Positions 42,630 through 45,208 of a DNA stretch of 45,208 nucleotides are shown here, in pieces (the stretch's first letter is position 1; the number at the start of each line of letters is the position of its first letter). Position numbers and translations under genes: made by a program. A model generated the notes under the pieces. The model was not told the origin of the DNA. It saw only the letters and a program-made list of their open reading frames with translations, and ran no database searches. The stretch spans positions 1-45,208 of the forward strand of contig URER01000019.1 of assembly GCA_900547005.1 (NCBI GenBank). The letters run 5' to 3'. The stretch is from an uncultured Prevotella sp. Lineage in GTDB: Bacteria; Bacteroidota; Bacteroidia; Bacteroidales; Bacteroidaceae.

Positions 42630-42810
42630 AGCCAATTTAATCTTTTCCTTTCCCTTTCCACTTTATTGTTATTCTCTTTTCAAGTGCTTAAAATAGTTTT
42701 TGTAATAACGTTAGTTGTTGTATTTGAATTAATAATCGGTTTTTGGGTTAATTTCTGCAAATGTGACGAAATTATTAACGTTAAGTTGTTAAGCGTTTAA
42801 GAATTTATCT

Positions 42811-42818
42811 TAACTTTG
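42811..42818 (+). promoter_or_regulatory. -7 element directly before rprX start
   Basis: TAACTTTG is a perfect -7 box only 5 bases before the ATG at 42824, so transcription should start at or next to the start codon. A TTG at 42786-42788 may serve as the -33 element (22-base spacer). Confidence 0.6.
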
Positions 42819-42823
42819 CTTTT

Positions 42824-44377
42824 ATGAAGAAGAGAACGATATGGATAGTTGCGGTGATAATGGGATTGTCTTTCCTCGCCCTGCTTTTTCTTCAGTTGAG
42901 CTACATCGAAGAGATGGTCGACATGAAGAAAGAACAGTTCGATGAGTCCGTCTATCGAGCGTTGTATCAGGCTTCGCGCAACCTTGAACTCAACGAGACA
43001 TTGCGTTATCTCGAAAAAGACATAAATGCCAAAGAACGTAAATCATACGTGAAAGATACTGTAAAGGCAGGCAACGATGCTGGGACAAAGCAGACACATC
43101 AGTCGCCTGTTACGGACAAAGACGGCAATATGTATTCTTCATTCGTATTGAAGACAATGAAGAACAATCCTGCGCAGACACCGAAAGCGATAATATTGCA
43201 CTCGGACAAGAATACGATTTCGGAGACCAAGAAGTCGATGCAGGAGATTGTACGCAACCGGTACATCTATCAGAAGTCAATGCTCGATGAGGTGGTGTAT
43301 AACATTCTATATTCAGCTTCGGACAAGCCGCTGAAAGAACGCATCAATTTTAAGATGCTTGATCAGGACTTGAAAGCGGAACTGATGAATAACGGAATAA
43401 ACATTCCGTATCATTTCACAGTGCTTACGCAAGACGGCAGAGAGGTATATCGCTGTCCTGACTATACAGAAAAGGGTGAAGACTATACCTACGACCAAGT
43501 GCTGTTCCGCAACGACCCACAGACAAAGATGGGAATCGTGAAGGTTCATTTCCCCGATATGAGCAATTACATCTTCTCAAGCGTGCGGTTTATGATACCG
43601 TCTGTGATGTTCACACTCATCTTGCTGATAACTTTTGTCTTCACAATTGTTGTGGTGTTCCGTCAGAAACGCTATTCGGAGATAAAGAACGACTTCATCA
43701 ACAATATGACACATGAGTTGAAAACGCCGATTGCAAGTATCTCGCTCGCCGCTCAGATGATGAATGACGACTCTGTAACAAAGAGCCCTGCGATGCTGAA
43801 ACATCTTAGTGGAGTGGTGATAGACGAGTCGAAACGATTGAGATTCCTTGTTGAGAAGGTGCTGCAAATGTCGATGTTCGACCGAAAGAAGGCAGTATTC
43901 AAGAAGAAACACCTCGATTTGAACGAAATGGTGGAGAATATCGCGAACTCGTTTACGTTGCGTGTGGAGCATACCGGCGGAAAAATATATACCGATATAG
44001 GTGCTGTGGAGTCGGCGATATATGTTGATGAGGTGCATTTTCAAAATGTTATAAACAACCTTCTTGATAATGCTGTGAAATACAGAAAGCAGGATAGTCC
44101 TATCGACATATACCTGAAAACGTGGAACGACGATAATCATCTGTATCTCTCGATACGTGATACGGGAATGGGAATAAAGAAAGAGAACCTGAAAAAGGTG
44201 TTCGATAAGTTCTATCGGGTACACACAGGCAACGTACACGATGTGAAAGGCTTTGGTCTCGGACTTGCATACGTGAAGAAAATCATAGATTTGCACGACG
44301 GCGAGATTCATGTAGACAGTGATTTCGGCAAGGGGACAAAGTTTATTATAAAGCTGCCGTTGCTGAAAGAGGAGTAA
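42824..44377 (+). CDS. rprX: Sensor histidine kinase, RprX-like
   Basis: This 517-residue inner-membrane kinase has an N-terminal membrane helix (residues about 5-25), a periplasmic sensor of about 220 residues, and a second helix at about 257-283. The kinase core is classical: H-box MTHELKTPIASIS (phosphorylated His), the N-box NVINNLLDNAVKYR, RDTGMGI, FDKFYRV, and the G2 box GFGLGLAYVKKI. The sequence and its response regulator match the RprX-RprY pair known from Bacteroides, linked to control of envelope and metabolic functions. It lies 53 bases before rprY. Its mRNA may be leaderless. Confidence 0.9.
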   Translation: MKKRTIWIVAVIMGLSFLALLFLQLSYIEEMVDMKKEQFDESVYRALYQASRNLELNETLRYLEKDINAKERKSYVKDTVKAGNDAGTKQTHQSPVTDKDGNMYSSFVLKTMKNNPAQTPKAIILHSDKNTISETKKSMQEIVRNRYIYQKSMLDEVVYNILYSASDKPLKERINFKMLDQDLKAELMNNGINIPYHFTVLTQDGREVYRCPDYTEKGEDYTYDQVLFRNDPQTKMGIVKVHFPDMSNYIFSSVRFMIPSVMFTLILLITFVFTIVVVFRQKRYSEIKNDFINNMTHELKTPIASISLAAQMMNDDSVTKSPAMLKHLSGVVIDESKRLRFLVEKVLQMSMFDRKKAVFKKKHLDLNEMVENIANSFTLRVEHTGGKIYTDIGAVESAIYVDEVHFQNVINNLLDNAVKYRKQDSPIDIYLKTWNDDNHLYLSIRDTGMGIKKENLKKVFDKFYRVHTGNVHDVKGFGLGLAYVKKIIDLHDGEIHVDSDFGKGTKFIIKLPLLKEE

Positions 44378-44430
44378 AATAAAAGTATAAGCGAGTAAAA
44401 TATAGTATTAATTCTTAAATAAAAACGATT

Positions 44431-45129
44431 ATGGACGAGAAATTATCAATTCTGTTATGCGAGGACGATGAGAACCTCGGAATGCTTCTTCGTGAGTATT
44501 TACAGGCTAAAGGCTATCATGTAGAACTGTGTCCGGATGGTGATGCAGGTTATAAGGCGTTCTTGAAGACCAAATTTGATATTTGTGTCCTCGATGTGAT
44601 GATGCCTAAGAAGGACGGTTTCACGCTTGCACAGGAAATCCGTCAGGCTAACGCTGAGATTCCAATTATCTTCCTTACGGCTAAACAACTGAAGGAAGAC
44701 ATTCTCGAAGGCTTCAGAATCGGAGCTGACGACTATATCACCAAGCCTTTCTCAATGGAGGAACTCGTGTTCCGTATTGAAGCAATCTTGCGTCGCGTTC
44801 GTGGAAAGAAGAACCGCGAATCTACTTTCTATCGTATCGGACGTTTCTCTTTCGATACACAGAAGCAGTTGCTTACCATTGGCGACAAGCAGACAAAGTT
44901 GACAACAAAGGAGAACGAACTTCTTGCTTTGCTTTGCAGTCATGCCAACGAAATATTGCAGCGCGATTTTGCACTGAAGACAATATGGATTGACGATAAC
45001 TATTTCAACGCACGTTCTATGGATGTTTACATCACCAAGCTGCGCAAGCACCTCAGAGATGACGACCAGATTGAGATTATCAACATCCACGGTAAGGGCT
45101 ATAAACTTATAACTCCGGAAGAGGATTAA
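44431..45129 (+). CDS. rprY: OmpR-family response regulator, RprY-like
   Basis: The 232-residue protein has a receiver domain (residues 5-120) with acidic CEDDENLG, the phosphorylated Asp in VLDVMMPKKDG, conserved FLTAK and the Lys in YITKPFSMEEL. A C-terminal winged helix (about 130-230) follows, with TTKENELLALLCSHANEIL and RSMDVYITKLRKHL recognition segments. The partner of the kinase gene upstream is clear from order and spacing. By resemblance to RprY of Bacteroides it should bind promoters on phosphorylation. Confidence 0.93.
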   Translation: MDEKLSILLCEDDENLGMLLREYLQAKGYHVELCPDGDAGYKAFLKTKFDICVLDVMMPKKDGFTLAQEIRQANAEIPIIFLTAKQLKEDILEGFRIGADDYITKPFSMEELVFRIEAILRRVRGKKNRESTFYRIGRFSFDTQKQLLTIGDKQTKLTTKENELLALLCSHANEILQRDFALKTIWIDDNYFNARSMDVYITKLRKHLRDDDQIEIINIHGKGYKLITPEED

Positions 45130-45147
45130 GAGAGAAAAAGGGATAAA

Positions 45148-45187
45148 CAAGGTGCTGTGTCAAAATAGGCGCAGCCTCTTTTTTTTA
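45148..45187 (+). terminator. Probable terminator after rprY
   Basis: An AGG-CTG type stem (about 45149-45176, with a two-base bulge) is followed by a run of nine or so T. The stem is short, so confidence is moderate. Confidence 0.55.
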
Positions 45188-45208
45188 TATGGTGTAAAAC
45201 ATAAAGCA

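Overview
The window comes from the chromosome of a Bacteroidales bacterium, most likely Prevotella or a close relative. The evidence is repeated Bacteroidetes-type promoters (TTTG, about 19-20 bases, then TAnnTTTG), a cobalamin locus with a TonB receptor and a surface lipoprotein, a RprX/RprY-like two-component pair, an EF-G2-type paralogue, and DUF1846, DUF5020 and DUF4878 family proteins. No rRNA, tRNA or CRISPR array was seen.

Bases 1-8645 are a clearly A+T-rich, tightly packed cassette of five plus-strand genes: a NurA-like nuclease-fold protein whose 5' end is lost or interrupted, a HerA-like ATPase, an Hsp90/GHKL-type ATPase, a radical SAM protein with a cobalamin-binding-like N-terminus, and an 806-residue protein with two RNA polymerase alpha-CTD-like modules, a sigma region 4-like helix-turn-helix, two HARE-HTH-like modules and a helicase-associated-like tail. 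The genes overlap or lie 1-2 bases apart. I know of no described system with this set. A DNA-targeting defence or DNA-processing system is the best inference. A decayed minus-strand gene (8668-9198) and a 23-bp dyad separate it from the core genome.

Bases 9300-14600 are core genes: xseA-xseB (exonuclease VII), a desulfoferrodoxin, ilvE, a small membrane protein and a DUF1846 protein. Bases 14600-21200 are a second accessory island. It holds a 5'-truncated MobV relaxase, a four-gene minus-strand operon of exported proteins (including a CsgG-like protein and a DUF6175-like protein), a strongly folded candidate non-coding RNA of about 330 nt, and an AbiF/Abi_2 HEPN gene preceded by a short RNA with its own terminator.

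Bases 21200-45208 are mostly housekeeping and surface functions: trmB, an exported alpha/beta hydrolase, trmD, a DUF5020 protein, a divergent NAD-dependent DNA ligase, nhaD, a cobalamin uptake locus (riboswitch, btuB, btuG-like), a UvrD-like helicase carrying an inserted DEDDh exonuclease, serB, hemW, an EF-G paralogue with altered GTPase motifs, two small exported proteins, and rprX-rprY. Intergenic regions here hold notable repeats: a tandem 66-bp promoter duplication before the ligase, a five-unit 22-bp operator-like array before nhaD, inverted repeats around the btuG-like gene, a TAACGGAG-rich palindromic region after serB, and a 23-bp duplication just before the EF-G paralogue.
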